From positions 1 through 41,919 of the forward strand of contig QXWO01000050.1 in NCBI GenBank assembly GCA_009911035.1: 41,919 nt of DNA, written 5' to 3'. Position 1 is the stretch's first letter; every line of letters begins with the position of its first letter. Shown in pieces: positions 1 through 7,692 of the stretch. Source of the DNA: Lachnospiraceae bacterium. Lineage in GTDB: Bacteria > Bacillota > Clostridia > Lachnospirales > Lachnospiraceae. Made by a program: the position numbers and the translations under genes. The notes below the pieces were generated by a model. That model saw only the letters and a list, made by a program, of their open reading frames with translations. It had not been told where the DNA came from and made no database searches.

Positions 1-293
1 CCTTGATTCTCTATTGCATATTCATGGAAAGCGTAGCACATAGCTCTAATCGCATCATATCCAGAAAGTCCTATTACAGCTTCAATAGTTTTGTTCTCTA
101 ATTCTTTCCAGCCATAAAGCATAAGTTGCTGTTTTAGGTCGTCAAGCCCATCAATATGGTTATAAAGCGATGGGGACTTAACACCTAATTGCGCTGCAAG
201 CGTTTTTAAGGATAAGTTTTCTATGCCTATCGTATTTGCCATATATGCGGCTTCTTTGATAACCGATTCTTTATCAATTTTTATTTTTGGCAA
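1..293 (-). CDS. TetR-family regulator, N-terminal part (runs off the window)
   Basis: Read on the minus strand, a TTG codon at 293 follows AAAGGAGGAG (301-310) with a 7-base gap and opens about 97 codons that run off the left edge. The protein begins LPKIKIDKESVIKEAA and contains the segment LSLKTLAAQLGVKSPSLYNH, a classic TetR helix-turn-helix with the conserved LYNH end of the recognition helix. TetR proteins bind as dimers and are released by a small ligand; the ligand-binding half is outside the window. No ATG lies between the ribosome site and this TTG, so TTG is the likely start. It is divergent from the damaged aldo/keto reductase, which was probably its original target. Confidence 0.85.
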   Translation of the reverse strand, partial: MPKIKIDKESVIKEAAYMANTIGIENLSLKTLAAQLGVKSPSLYNHIDGLDDLKQQLMLYGWKELENKTIEAVIGLSGYDAIRAMCYAFHEYAIENQ

Positions 294-321
294 AATAAAG
301 CTCCTCCTTTTGTTTACTCTA

Positions 322-356
322 ATTTGTATTTTAACAAATCTGATTAGTTATGTCAA
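322..356 (-). promoter_or_regulatory. Promoter and likely self-operator of the TetR gene
   Basis: On the minus strand TTGACA (356-351) and TAAAAT (333-328) are separated by exactly 17 bases and point at the TetR gene. The palindrome ATTTGT-N6-ACAAAT (322-339) covers the -10 box, a position expected for an autorepressor. The promoter match is seen in the sequence; operator use is inferred. Confidence 0.65.
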
Positions 357-398
357 GATATTAGGAATTGGAAGAGGATTCCGTAGTCGTAGGCATTC

Positions 399-538
399 GT
401 GGGAATGTGTATAACTGGCTATCTTATGGAATTGTGGGTAACTCTGTTTGCAGGACGTGGGAAAGCTGCACTTTAGCTTTTCCATGTGCTGTGAATAGAG
501 TTATCCATGATTCCATAGCCTGTTATGCACATTTCCAC
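399..538. repeat. Long imperfect inverted repeat with DnaA-box-like motifs
   Basis: Arms 399-467 and 475-538 are imperfect reverse complements around a 7-base loop. Four DnaA-box-like words lie symmetrically in the arms: TGTGTATAA (406-414) and TTATGCACA (523-531), both fitting TTWTNCACA, plus one-mismatch words TGTGGGTAA (433-441) and TTATCCATG (501-509). The segment sits between the TetR promoter and the truncated reductase, where the reductase start should be, so it arrived with, or at, the deletion. The rest of the stretch between 294 and about 630 holds no gene that I can support. Confidence 0.6.
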
Positions 539-629
539 AATGCTTGTCTTTTGGTCTTTGGTTTCTTTGGTTCGGAATAGCGTGGTGCTGGCGGTCTATC
601 TCTTGTTTTCGGTTGCTTGCTTCTTTACC

Positions 630-1091
630 GTACATGAGCATTATAACCTGATTGCCCGTGAGGAAGAACGGGAAATGGCGCCTTTCTGTTATTCGGAAAA
701 TATTGCCATGACACCATATAGTGCGCTGGCAAGCGGAAGGTTATCCCGCCACCCCGGAGAAACTTCAAAGCGGCTGGAACAGGATGCTTATGCGCGGTTC
801 AAATATGACGATACGGCGGAGGCTGACAGAAAGGTTATACGGCGTGTAGAAGAAATCGCAGAAAAAAGGGATGTTTCCATGACGGAGGTTTCCCTTGCGT
901 GGCTTCTGACGAAGGTGACAGCGCCTGTAGTTGGAGCGACAAAGATTTCCCATGTGGATGGCGCGGTAAAAGCGGTGGAGTTGGAACTGACAAAAGCCGA
1001 GACCCGTTATCTGGAGGAGCTGTATGTTCCCCATGCCCTTGCTGGCGTTATGGCACAGAACGGCAAACAAAAAGCAGGAAATGTAGTATAA
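630..1091 (+). pseudogene. Aldo/keto reductase, C-terminal remnant
   Basis: From about 630 the frame reads EHYNLIAREEEREMAPFCYSE and continues through ALASGRLSR, EIAEKRDVSMTEVSLAWLL and PVVGATKISHVDGAVKAVEL to the stop at 1091. These are the C-terminal half motifs of the YajO/Tas-like aldo/keto reductases (NADPH-dependent aldehyde reductases): the strand with the YNL motif, the helix with SLAWLL, and the GATK cofactor-phosphate segment. Family members have over 300 residues; about 150 remain, without the N-terminal half that carries the catalytic Asp, Tyr, Lys and His. The upstream sequence is unrelated hairpin DNA, so the gene was cut by an insertion or deletion. Translation from an upstream start is possible but would not give an active enzyme. 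Confidence 0.75.
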
Positions 1092-1110
1092 ATGACAGGA
1101 GGATAAGACA

Positions 1111-1866
1111 ATGGAGAAAATTATACAGACAGCAGGAAAGATGCAGTTAGGCGACTTCGCACCGGAATTTGCGCACTATAATGACGATGTGCTGTTTGGG
1201 GAAAACTGGAACAATCAGGATATTGACCTGAAAACACGCTGCATTGTAACGATGGTGGCGCTGATGTCTTCTGGTATTACGGATTCTTCGCTGATTTACC
1301 ATCTGAAAAATGCAAAGGCACATGGCGTGACGAAAGCGGAAGCCGCAGCGATCATCACCCATGCTGCTTTTTATGCAGGATGGCCGAAGGGGTGGGCGGT
1401 GTTTGGTCTGGCAAAGGATGTGTGGAAAGATGAGACTGCGGGTGGAGATGCAAAAGCTGTTCATGCTGCGGAGATGGTGTTTCCTATCGGCAAGCCTAAT
1501 GATGGCTTTGCGCAGTATTTTATTGGTCAGAGTTATCTTGCTCCACTTTCTACATCACAGGTTGGGATTTTCAATGTGACATTTGAGCCGGGATGCCGCA
1601 ACAACTGGCATATCCATCATGCGGATAAAGGCGGCGGGCAGATTCTGGTCTGTGTCGCAGGGCGTGGGTATTACCAGGAAGAAGGAAAAGAGGCGCAGGA
1701 ACTCCGCCCCGGAGACGTTGTCAATATCCCGGTCGGTGTAAAGCACTGGCACGGCGCGGCAAAAGACAGCTGGTTTTCGCATCTGGCGGTTGAAGTTCCT
1801 AGTGAGAACGGTTCCAATGAGTGGCTGGAAGCGGTAGACGATGGAACATATAACAGCCTGAAGTAA
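1111..1866 (+). CDS. Carboxymuconolactone decarboxylase-like / cupin fusion protein
   Basis: This 251-residue protein has two domains. Residues about 10-105 are an AhpD/CMD-like helical domain (DLKTRCIVTMVALMSSG, then HLKNAKAHGVTKAEAAAIITHAAFYAGWP). Residues about 140-230 are a cupin barrel (GCRNNWHIHHADKGGGQILVCVAGRGYYQ and LRPGDVVNIPVGVKHWHGA) with the His residues that usually hold a metal. AGGAGG at 1096-1101 sets the ATG at 1111. The usual CMD redox pair CxxC is not visible; one Cys (in TRCIV) lies in the region, so thiol peroxidase activity is doubtful. Such fusions often sit beside aldo/keto reductases and alcohol dehydrogenases in stress or aldehyde-detoxification clusters, and broken copies of both flank this gene. 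The exact substrate is unknown. Confidence 0.8.
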   Translation: MEKIIQTAGKMQLGDFAPEFAHYNDDVLFGENWNNQDIDLKTRCIVTMVALMSSGITDSSLIYHLKNAKAHGVTKAEAAAIITHAAFYAGWPKGWAVFGLAKDVWKDETAGGDAKAVHAAEMVFPIGKPNDGFAQYFIGQSYLAPLSTSQVGIFNVTFEPGCRNNWHIHHADKGGGQILVCVAGRGYYQEEGKEAQELRPGDVVNIPVGVKHWHGAAKDSWFSHLAVEVPSENGSNEWLEAVDDGTYNSLK

Positions 1867-1908
1867 GATCCGGATTAGAGAAGATAAAGAAGCAAGGAGG
1901 AGAAAATC

Positions 1909-2570
1909 ATGTTAGGAAATTTTATATATTGAAATCCGACAAAAATTTGTTTTGGAGAGGATTCCCTGCAGTATTTGGGCGAGGAACTTTCTAAATACGG
2001 GAAAAACATCCAGTTGATTTATGGAGGAGGTTCTATTAAGAAAAAAGGAATCTATGAACAGGTAATGGAATTTCTGAAAGTTGACTATGGTGGGAACAGG
2101 AAGCGAAGTGAACGGTGGTGCGGTTATCACTAACCATGAGCAGAAATTGAAGATTGGTCATGTATTCGGTGATAATGTAATGCCGAAGTTTTCGATTTTG
2201 AATCCGAAATATACCTATACATTGCCTAAACGTCAGATGGTGGCTGTATTTATGATATTTTCAATCATATTTGTGAGCAGTATTTTTCCGGCGAGGATGA
2301 CAATACCAGTGATTACATCAGTGAGGCTCTGATGCAATCAGTCGTCCATAGTTCAAGGATTGCCCTTTAGAACCCGGAAGATTATGAGGCGAGGTCTAAT
2401 ATCATGTGGACGGAGACATGGGCGCTTAATACCCTGATTGCAAAGGGCAAATTTACTGACTGGATGGTTCATATGCTGGGACAGTCTGCAGGTGCATATA
2501 CGGATGCGACTCACGGAATGACACTTTCTGCTGTATCGTTTCCGTATTGTCGGTATATTATGCCTTATGG
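1909..2570 (+). pseudogene. Iron-containing (butanol-type) alcohol dehydrogenase, broken
   Basis: ATG at 1909 follows AAGGAGG, but the eighth codon is TGA (1930-1932). Beyond it the frame matches the start of YqhD/BdhA-like NADPH alcohol dehydrogenases (NPTKICFGEDSLQYLGEELSKYG, then QLIYGGGSIKKKGIYEQVMEFLK). An internal deletion then joins this to MVGTGSEVNGGAVIT, the conserved GTGSE region from the middle of the enzyme, in another frame. Further frame changes and a stop follow before EARSNIMWTETWALNTLI and the metal-site segment DATHGMTLSAVSFPYCRYIMPYGL. At about 2570 the sequence switches abruptly to a serine recombinase. The gene is clearly dead: early stop, deletion, frameshifts and a missing end. 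Confidence 0.85.
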
Positions 2571-3188
2571 ACTTGCGGCGACTGCGTGGAATACTTCGGC
2601 TCCAAGGTGTGGCACTCCAACAGCAAGTATAAGTGGACGGTCTGGCAGTACAACGCCAAGTTCAAAGGGGAAAGCAGGTGCGCCACGCCCCATCTGTACG
2701 AGCAGCGGATCAAGGAGCTGTTCCTGGAGGCGGTCGGCATCCTCATCCTGATGGAAAACCGGGAGGAGGCCATCGGGGACTGCAGGGCGGTCATGGATGC
2801 CCTGGCCGACAGCAGCGCCATTGAAGCGGAGCTGGAAGCAGTCATCGGGGAGAAAGAAGTGACGGTGGGGCTGATCCAAAGGCTGGTCGATGGGAACGTC
2901 ACCCGGAAACTTGACCAGCACGACTACCGCAAAAAGTATGACGGGTATGCCAGCCGGTACGCTGCTTTGGAGAGCCGGATGGACAGCCTGGAGAAAGAGC
3001 GGGAGAGGAAGGAAATCCAGTATGACATTTTCAGCGGATTCGTTGCGGGGCTTGAGGAAGTGCGGGAGCTGCCAGTGGATTTCAATGAAAAGCTGTTCCA
3101 CAGGCTTGTGGATTACGCAACGGTCCATTCGGACGGCAGGGTGGTATTCACCTTCCGCAACGGTGTGGAAGCCGGGACAGAGATTTAA
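2571..3188 (+). pseudogene. Large serine recombinase, C-terminal fragment
   Basis: Starting inside the former alcohol dehydrogenase, an open frame reads CGDCVEYFGSKVWHSNSKYK and ends at 3188. This is the zinc-ribbon and coiled-coil tail of a TndX/TnpX-type large serine recombinase: the CxxC pair, CATPHLYEQRIKELFLEAV, a long charged helical stretch (about residues 120-165 of the fragment), and an ending like RLVDYATVHSDGRVVFTFRNG. The catalytic domain and DNA-binding recombinase domain are missing. A residue usually Cys in the second half of the zinc ribbon (WQCN in relatives) is Tyr here (WQYN). It is a scar of a former mobile element, higher in GC than its neighbours. Confidence 0.8.
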
Positions 3189-3246
3189 AGCCGGAAGCGG
3201 TCGGGGTATCGGGTTTGCCAGATGCTGCCGGCCGTTTTTCTATATG

Positions 3247-3275
3247 TGGAAATCTGCAAAGAATTGAGGTATAAT
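3247..3275 (+). promoter_or_regulatory. Possible promoter of the flavodoxin-type reductase
   Basis: TATAAT at 3270-3275 is preceded 17 bases earlier by TGGAAA (3247-3252), a 4-of-6 match to TTGACA. The next start codon is 50 bases downstream. The -10 box is perfect; the -35 box is weak. Confidence 0.4.
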
Positions 3276-3325
3276 TTTAATGCTGGGAATGCCCGATAAA
3301 ACAAAATATCAGGAGGGATACTGTA

Positions 3326-3955
3326 ATGAAGAAAATAGTTGCAATCAATGCCAGTCCGCGTAAAGGATGGAATACAGACATGATCGTGATGGAAGCGGCA
3401 AAAGGCGCTGAAAGTGCAGGGGCATATATTAAAAAAACAGACCTTTACAAAATAGAGAAGTTTACTGGCTGTATATCATGCTTTGGGTGTAAAAGGGAAA
3501 AGAATCTTGGGCAGTGTATTTATAAAGATGGATTGGCTCCCGTGCTTGAGGAAATCAGGAAGGCGGATGGGCTGATCATTGGAAGCCCCAATTACCTGGG
3601 GGATTTCAGCGCAGCGTTCCGGTCACTTTATGAAAGGCTGGTTTTTCAGTATATAACTTATAATACCGAGGTACAAAGCTACAATGACCACAGAATTCCA
3701 GTGCTGCTTATCATGACAAGCAATGCACCGGATGACAGTTACATGGAATTGATGAATAAGTATAAAGCAGTGTTTGACTCTTTTATCGGGCCGACAGAAA
3801 TACTGGCGGTTGGAGAAACAATGCAGGTTTCTGATTACAGCCAGTTCAACTGGACAATGTTCAATGCGGAAGACAGAAAAGTGAAACAGGAAACAGTCTT
3901 CCCAGAGCAATGCCGGAAGGCATTTGAAGCAGGGGTAAGGCTGGCAGCAGAATAA
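3326..3955 (+). CDS. Flavodoxin-like NAD(P)H-dependent reductase / iron-sulfur flavoprotein family
   Basis: The 209-residue protein begins MKKIVAINASPRKGWNTDMI, the P-loop of the NADPH-dependent FMN reductase family that binds FMN phosphate (SPRxGxN). A Cys-rich loop GCISCFGCKREKNLGQC follows at residues about 49-66; this CxxCxxC arrangement occurs in iron-sulfur flavoproteins and in related redox-sensing reductases. The segment ADGLIIGSPNYLGDFSAAFRSL is the second flavin-binding loop. CAGGAGGG sets the ATG. The length fits the family and no frame damage is seen. It sits alone between recombinase scars and a strong terminator. A role in electron transfer to quinones or in redox stress is a family-level guess; the partner is unknown. 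Confidence 0.8.
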   Translation: MKKIVAINASPRKGWNTDMIVMEAAKGAESAGAYIKKTDLYKIEKFTGCISCFGCKREKNLGQCIYKDGLAPVLEEIRKADGLIIGSPNYLGDFSAAFRSLYERLVFQYITYNTEVQSYNDHRIPVLLIMTSNAPDDSYMELMNKYKAVFDSFIGPTEILAVGETMQVSDYSQFNWTMFNAEDRKVKQETVFPEQCRKAFEAGVRLAAE

Positions 3956-4005
3956 ATTTCAACAGGGCAGGATGGAGTGATAAAACAGTAGAATCCTTTG
4001 GGTGC

Positions 4006-4052
4006 AAAAAATAACGATAGCCTTGCCCCCAAAGGGGGTATCGTTATTTTTT
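4006..4052. terminator. Strong bidirectional rho-independent terminator
   Basis: The arms AAAAAATAACGATA (4006-4019) and TATCGTTATTTTTT (4039-4052) pair, and an inner CCCCC/GGGGG stem caps them. There is a T run on both strands, so it can end the reductase transcript and anything arriving from the right. Confidence 0.9.
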
Positions 4053-4285
4053 ACATTATGGAATATCGAAAGTGCGGCAAATTCAATAAATAAAATGATA
4101 GTCGCTCATGTATGGGTGTATCTGCCTTTCTGAAAAGTGTTGATTTTAGGGCATTTGCAGTAAATGTAAAAACGATAGCACGGGGGAAATATTTGTATCA
4201 ATCTGGACACGCAATATTGTGTGGAAGGTCGGTTGCTCAACTAATGGGTAGCCTCCTAACCGATCGCTCAACGATTGCATTTTCC

Positions 4286-4568
4286 TTATGTGCCTTGCCG
4301 CTTGGATTGCATGGCAGAAAGGAAATTGATTTCCCCTACAAAATTGAAAACGATATCCCCTTTCTGTATCTGCTTTCCGTCCACCTTTTCCGCCGCATGG
4401 ACGATGATTTTCTTGATAAATTCGTTGACGATTGCTTCCACAGTCTGCAAAATATACCAAGCCGGAAAACAATCCCTGTCTGCACGCTATTGTGGGGCGG
4501 CGTTTGTTTGCCCTTAGTTCCTGCATCCGCTCAAAAACAACGTCCTTTACAATCGATTCATGGGTATT
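4286..4568 (-). pseudogene. Large serine recombinase (DUF4368 type), internally deleted
   Basis: On the minus strand the frame from about 4568 reads NTHESIVKDVVFERMQELRA and on to LFSGLVYFADCG, the linker and first half of the zinc ribbon of Tn-type serine recombinases. After the codons for DCG the family sequence resumes in another frame as TVEAIVNEFIKKIIVHAAEK and VDGKQIQKGDIVFNFVGEIN, the typical C-terminal DUF4368 ending, closing at the TAA at 4286. The zinc-ribbon second half and the long coiled coil are missing at the joint, and the catalytic domain is absent. It is a different recombinase from the fragment at 2571-3188. Between 4053 and 4285 I see nothing supportable. Confidence 0.7.
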
Positions 4569-4647
4569 AGAAAATTAATTGCTGTTCCTTTGTGGTTGGA
4601 ATTCGCAGGTAAATTGCCAATATAGTGTTGGCGCAAACAACTTCAAA

Positions 4648-4875
4648 CGATTGTGGATTTGACCATCTATTTTATGTTATAATGTTTTATATGATTTTGT
4701 TTTCAGCATTTTTCCCTTATCAGGGTTTATAAGCCCTGTGGAAAGATATAATACAAGGGAAACTTTAAGGGAAAGTTCACCTGCGATAAACTTGGTATTA
4801 TCAAGGGTTAGTGGAGATTTTATGAAAAAATATAACCGCTAATGTTTTCTCTAAAAATCATCAAATCCACAATCG
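4648..4875. repeat. 228-bp segment bounded by perfect 15-bp inverted repeats
   Basis: CGATTGTGGATTTGA (4648-4662) is repeated exactly in reverse complement at 4861-4875. The interior has no gene but holds a near-perfect 18-bp palindrome CAGGGTTTATAAGCCCTG (4721-4738) and two TATAAT words (4678-4683 and 4747-4752). The layout is that of a miniature inverted-repeat element, although no target-site duplication is visible at the flanks. It lies directly in front of the QueG-like gene and may carry its promoter. Confidence 0.5.
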
Positions 4876-4901
4876 GAATTGATATGGCGAAAGGATAAAT
4901 T

Positions 4902-5591
4902 ATGATTGGTAATAAACAGGTCAAAGAAATTTTATTTGGATTAGGGGCAGATTTATGCGGAATAGCGGGCATTGATAGATTTGATGACGCTCCTAAAGGG
5001 TATCACCCTACAGATGTTTTACCGACATGCAAATCGGTTATTTCTTTTGGGTGCAGATTTCCAATAGGAACTCTAAATTGTAATTCTCCTGTACCTTATA
5101 CAAGAGTGAGAAATTCTATTACACCCAAAATGGACGCAATGGCTCTTGCGTTTTGTATTGAGATGGAAAAATATCAAATCGCTTGTGTACCGATTCCAAC
5201 GAACGAAAGTCAATGGGACGAAAATACTATGAGATGGCGTTCCATTATTTCTCAAAAGCATGCGGCACAGGCAGCGGGATTAGGTACGATAGGGAGACAT
5301 TCTTTGCTTATTACACCAGAATTTGGAAGTATGGTTTGGCTGGGAGCAGTTTTGTGCGAACAAGAATTAGAATGTGACCAGTTAAAAGATAATATTTGCA
5401 ATAACTGTAATGCCTGCGTAAATATATGTCCGGTAAATGCGTTAGAGCATTTAGAGCTTGAGCAACAGGCATGTTGGGATTATGCCTTTGGTGATGATAA
5501 AACAACGCAAAGCTGGGTGATAAGTTGTCATAAATGTAGAGATGTTTGCCCTTATAATTTAGGAACAGAAAATTCGTTTATAAAGAAGTAG
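4902..5591 (+). CDS. QueG-like double-cluster 4Fe-4S protein (short epoxyqueuosine-reductase family)
   Basis: The 229-residue protein carries two ferredoxin-like cysteine sets: Cys166, 169, 172, 176 (CNNCNACVNICP) and Cys209, 212, 216 (CHKCRDVCP) with Cys191 as a possible eighth ligand. The stretch at residues 119-150 (QKHAAQAAGLGTIGRHSLLI, then FGSMVWLGAVL) is the segment shared with QueG, the cobalamin-dependent reductase of the tRNA base epoxyqueuosine. It is shorter than typical QueG, which has over 300 residues with extra C-terminal repeats, and no other queuosine gene is near. Short homologues of this kind are common in Clostridia as stand-alone iron-sulfur proteins, so the function may differ. 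The start follows GAAAGGA. Confidence 0.75.
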   Translation: MIGNKQVKEILFGLGADLCGIAGIDRFDDAPKGYHPTDVLPTCKSVISFGCRFPIGTLNCNSPVPYTRVRNSITPKMDAMALAFCIEMEKYQIACVPIPTNESQWDENTMRWRSIISQKHAAQAAGLGTIGRHSLLITPEFGSMVWLGAVLCEQELECDQLKDNICNNCNACVNICPVNALEHLELEQQACWDYAFGDDKTTQSWVISCHKCRDVCPYNLGTENSFIKK

Positions 5592-5626
5592 ATCAATTCC
5601 AGTTTGTAGAATAAAAACATAAATAA

Positions 5627-5657
5627 GAGGTTATTAGAAAAACTGTCTAACAACCTC
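5627..5657. other. Hairpin after the iron-sulfur gene
   Basis: GAGGTTATTAGA (5627-5638) pairs with TCTAACAACCTC (5646-5657) with one mismatch around a 7-base loop. There is no T run on the plus strand, so it may be a weak terminator or just an mRNA 3' stabiliser. Confidence 0.45.
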
Positions 5658-5805
5658 CATTACAATTATCTGTCTTGAGAAGTTGTAAACCGTTTGCTAC
5701 ATTTGAGTAACTGATGTGCGGAAAGCTCTTTTCTATGAGGAGGGTGCAGGATAGGGAAATTCGTTCAAGTCCCATCTGCCGCATTGGTTAAGAGTGAGGA
5801 ACACC

Positions 5806-6759
5806 ATGAGAAAGAAGAAAAGAGTTATGAAAATAATTTTTATTGTGCTTATCGCAGTGCTTATATTGCTGCTTATCATATACATCAATCATCAAGTCCA
5901 TTTAAAAGAGGAAGCTGAATTACGTTTGCCGTTAGGACAGATGGTTGAAGTTGACGGACATAATATGAGTATCTATATGGAAGGGACTGGTGATATAACA
6001 CTTGTTTTCATGTCAGGTGGTGGCACTTGCTCTCCTCTATTGGATTTCAAGTCTCTCTATTCTCTTTTAAGTGATAAATATCAGATTGCAGTTGTAGAGA
6101 AATTCGGATATGGTTTCAGCGATGTTGTCGATAAGGGCAGAGACATTGATTCTATACTCGAAGACACAAGAACTGCTCTTGCCTCCGCAGGATTAAATGC
6201 GCCCTATGTCCTTTGTCCCCACTCAATGTCAGGACTTGAAGCCCTATATTGGGCACAGAAATATCCTGATGAGGTATCTGCAATTATAGGACTTGATATG
6301 GCGGTGCCAGATTATTATGACAGCATGAACATAAATATACCGATTATGCGCATTGCAAGCTGGGCGGCTAATATAGGTGTCACTCGTTTTATACCGGGCA
6401 TTTCGGACAGTGATGCTATAAAGCATGGTACATTATCTGATGATGAAAAAGAAATCTATAGAGCCATTTTCTACAGTCGGACAGCAACTGTGACAATGAT
6501 AAACGAAACTGAACGAGTAAAAGAAAATGCTGAAAAAGTGAACAGTATGGGTGCTCCACAGATTCCAATGTTATTATTCATTTCAGACGGTTCTGGTGGA
6601 ACAGGCTTTGATAAAGAAACATGGAGGAAAATTCCAATAGAATATATATCACAGATTGATGAAGGGGAATATATAGAATTAGACTGCCCGCATTATGTTC
6701 ATGATTACGAGTACAAAACAATAAGTGAAAGTATCATTGCATTCTTAATGGAACGATAA
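5806..6759 (+). CDS. Membrane-anchored alpha/beta hydrolase
   Basis: The 317-residue protein opens with a basic patch (MRKKKRVMK) and one hydrophobic segment at residues 9-28, which should anchor it in the membrane with the enzyme outside. The hydrolase fold follows: the first strand with oxyanion loop (LVFMSGGGT, about 66-74), the EKFGYGFSD segment, and the nucleophile elbow CPHSMSG with Ser140 (GHSMGG in most relatives). The C-terminal CPHYVHDY supplies likely catalytic His residues. I chose ATG 5806 because GAGGA sits five bases before it; the GTG at 5794 in the same frame lacks a ribosome site. The substrate is unknown; an esterase or peptidase of small molecules is plausible. Confidence 0.8.
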   Translation: MRKKKRVMKIIFIVLIAVLILLLIIYINHQVHLKEEAELRLPLGQMVEVDGHNMSIYMEGTGDITLVFMSGGGTCSPLLDFKSLYSLLSDKYQIAVVEKFGYGFSDVVDKGRDIDSILEDTRTALASAGLNAPYVLCPHSMSGLEALYWAQKYPDEVSAIIGLDMAVPDYYDSMNINIPIMRIASWAANIGVTRFIPGISDSDAIKHGTLSDDEKEIYRAIFYSRTATVTMINETERVKENAEKVNSMGAPQIPMLLFISDGSGGTGFDKETWRKIPIEYISQIDEGEYIELDCPHYVHDYEYKTISESIIAFLMER

Positions 6760-7061
6760 ATTCTTTAGGTTAGAATCAATGATGGGGTAAACGAAAAAGC
6801 AGTTTTGGCATTCCATGAAGCGTTTTGTCAAGTACTTTTTTGAGATATTCGCGTCTGTGGACGGTTAGGAGCCGTTCTTGTGGGTAGGTAGTATAAAACC
6901 TTTGCCCTATGGATTTTTGTGTCTGCAACGCCTTAAAAACCAAGCCTTTTCAAACCCTATTGCGTAACATTCCATTCTGTTCTTTGGGAGAGGTCGGGGC
7001 GTGGGGGCAGAGCCACCCTTAAACCCTTGACAGTCTGAATAATCGGAACGTACATAGGACG
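6760..7061. other. Gene-free stretch between the hydrolase and the IS66 remnant
   Basis: No supportable gene, promoter or terminator was found here. The G-rich part near 6990-7020 resembles accessory mobile-element DNA, but I cannot assign it. Confidence 0.4.
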
Positions 7062-7584
7062 AGGATGAGGTCGCCTAACATGACCGCACTGCTTTCAGGA
7101 TAGTTTCCAGCAGGCCGCAGGGAGTATCCTCAAAGAGTTCAACCGTCACAGTACTGATATGGAGCACTGCCGCAGGAGCGGCAGTGAAATCCTGTCTGCC
7201 GCGAAGGGATACTTCCGTAAATTCCGCAGCAGCATCCGGCAGCAGCACAGTCTGCTCCATTACCGGCCTGGATCCATTCCTTTTTCGGGGCAGTTCCTCA
7301 AGCGCCAGCTTCCGGATCTTTGCGATCCAGTAGTAATAGCTTTTTAAAGAGATATCATGCTGTTCGCACCATACCTGATTCGTCAGGCCGGAGGCTCTGC
7401 ATTGCCGGATCACATCCAGCCAGTATTGAAGTTTTACCTGTTTATCCGGAGTCAAAGTGGAAATGTCCATAGGTATTCTCATTTATCTGGATTTAGAGTT
7501 TTGGGAGTGAACCCTAAAAACTCTAACCCTGATTTTACAGGAGAACGCCATATATTTCACTACACGTTCTTATTTGACGCTTAC
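7062..7584 (-). mobile_element. IS66-family insertion sequence, truncated
   Basis: One terminal end is visible: on the minus strand it starts GTAAGCGTCAAATAAGAACG (7584-7565), in line with the GTAAGCG ends of IS66 elements. It is followed by tnpA and the first codons of tnpB (ATG at 7080, reading MLGDL). After about five tnpB codons the family sequence is lost near 7062. The rest of tnpB, the transposase tnpC and the other end are missing, so the element is immobile. Confidence 0.7.
7075..7482 (-). CDS. tnpA: IS66 accessory protein TnpA
   Basis: The 135-residue protein contains KLQYWLDVIRQCRASGLTNQ and the segment VWCEQHDISLKSYYYWIAKI, the helix-turn-helix signature of the IS66 TnpA (orfA) accessory protein. 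Its stop overlaps the tnpB start as ATGTTAG, the translational-coupling overlap usual in IS66. TnpA is required with TnpB and TnpC for transposition; the partners are gone here, so the gene is a leftover and any remaining role would be DNA binding only. No good ribosome site precedes the ATG at 7482; an internal ATG at 7470 is an alternative start. Confidence 0.85.
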   Translation of the reverse strand: MRIPMDISTLTPDKQVKLQYWLDVIRQCRASGLTNQVWCEQHDISLKSYYYWIAKIRKLALEELPRKRNGSRPVMEQTVLLPDAAAEFTEVSLRGRQDFTAAPAAVLHISTVTVELFEDTPCGLLETILKAVRSC

Positions 7585-7692
7585 TTTAGTTCTGCCTAAT
7601 AAGCAGTGGGAACACTTTTCCGAAAAGGAGTTATTGTTTAAAAACTTATTCCAGCCATCTGTATGACTCACTTTGCGGCATCTTTGGGCCGG

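Noticed and set aside
541-625. Small minus-strand reading frame rich in Lys, Arg and Gln next to the long inverted repeat
   Set aside because: About 44 codons without ribosome site or family match; it could be the end of a mobilisation gene, but this cannot be supported.
4112-4570. 152-codon plus-strand open frame
   Set aside because: It is the antisense shadow of the recombinase remnant, which gives recognisable family sequence on the minus strand.
5715-5785. tRNA-like end (GTTCAAGTCCC ... CTGCCGCA) before the hydrolase gene
   Set aside because: The supposed T-stem does not pair and no anticodon or D arm can be drawn, so it is at best a relic and probably chance.
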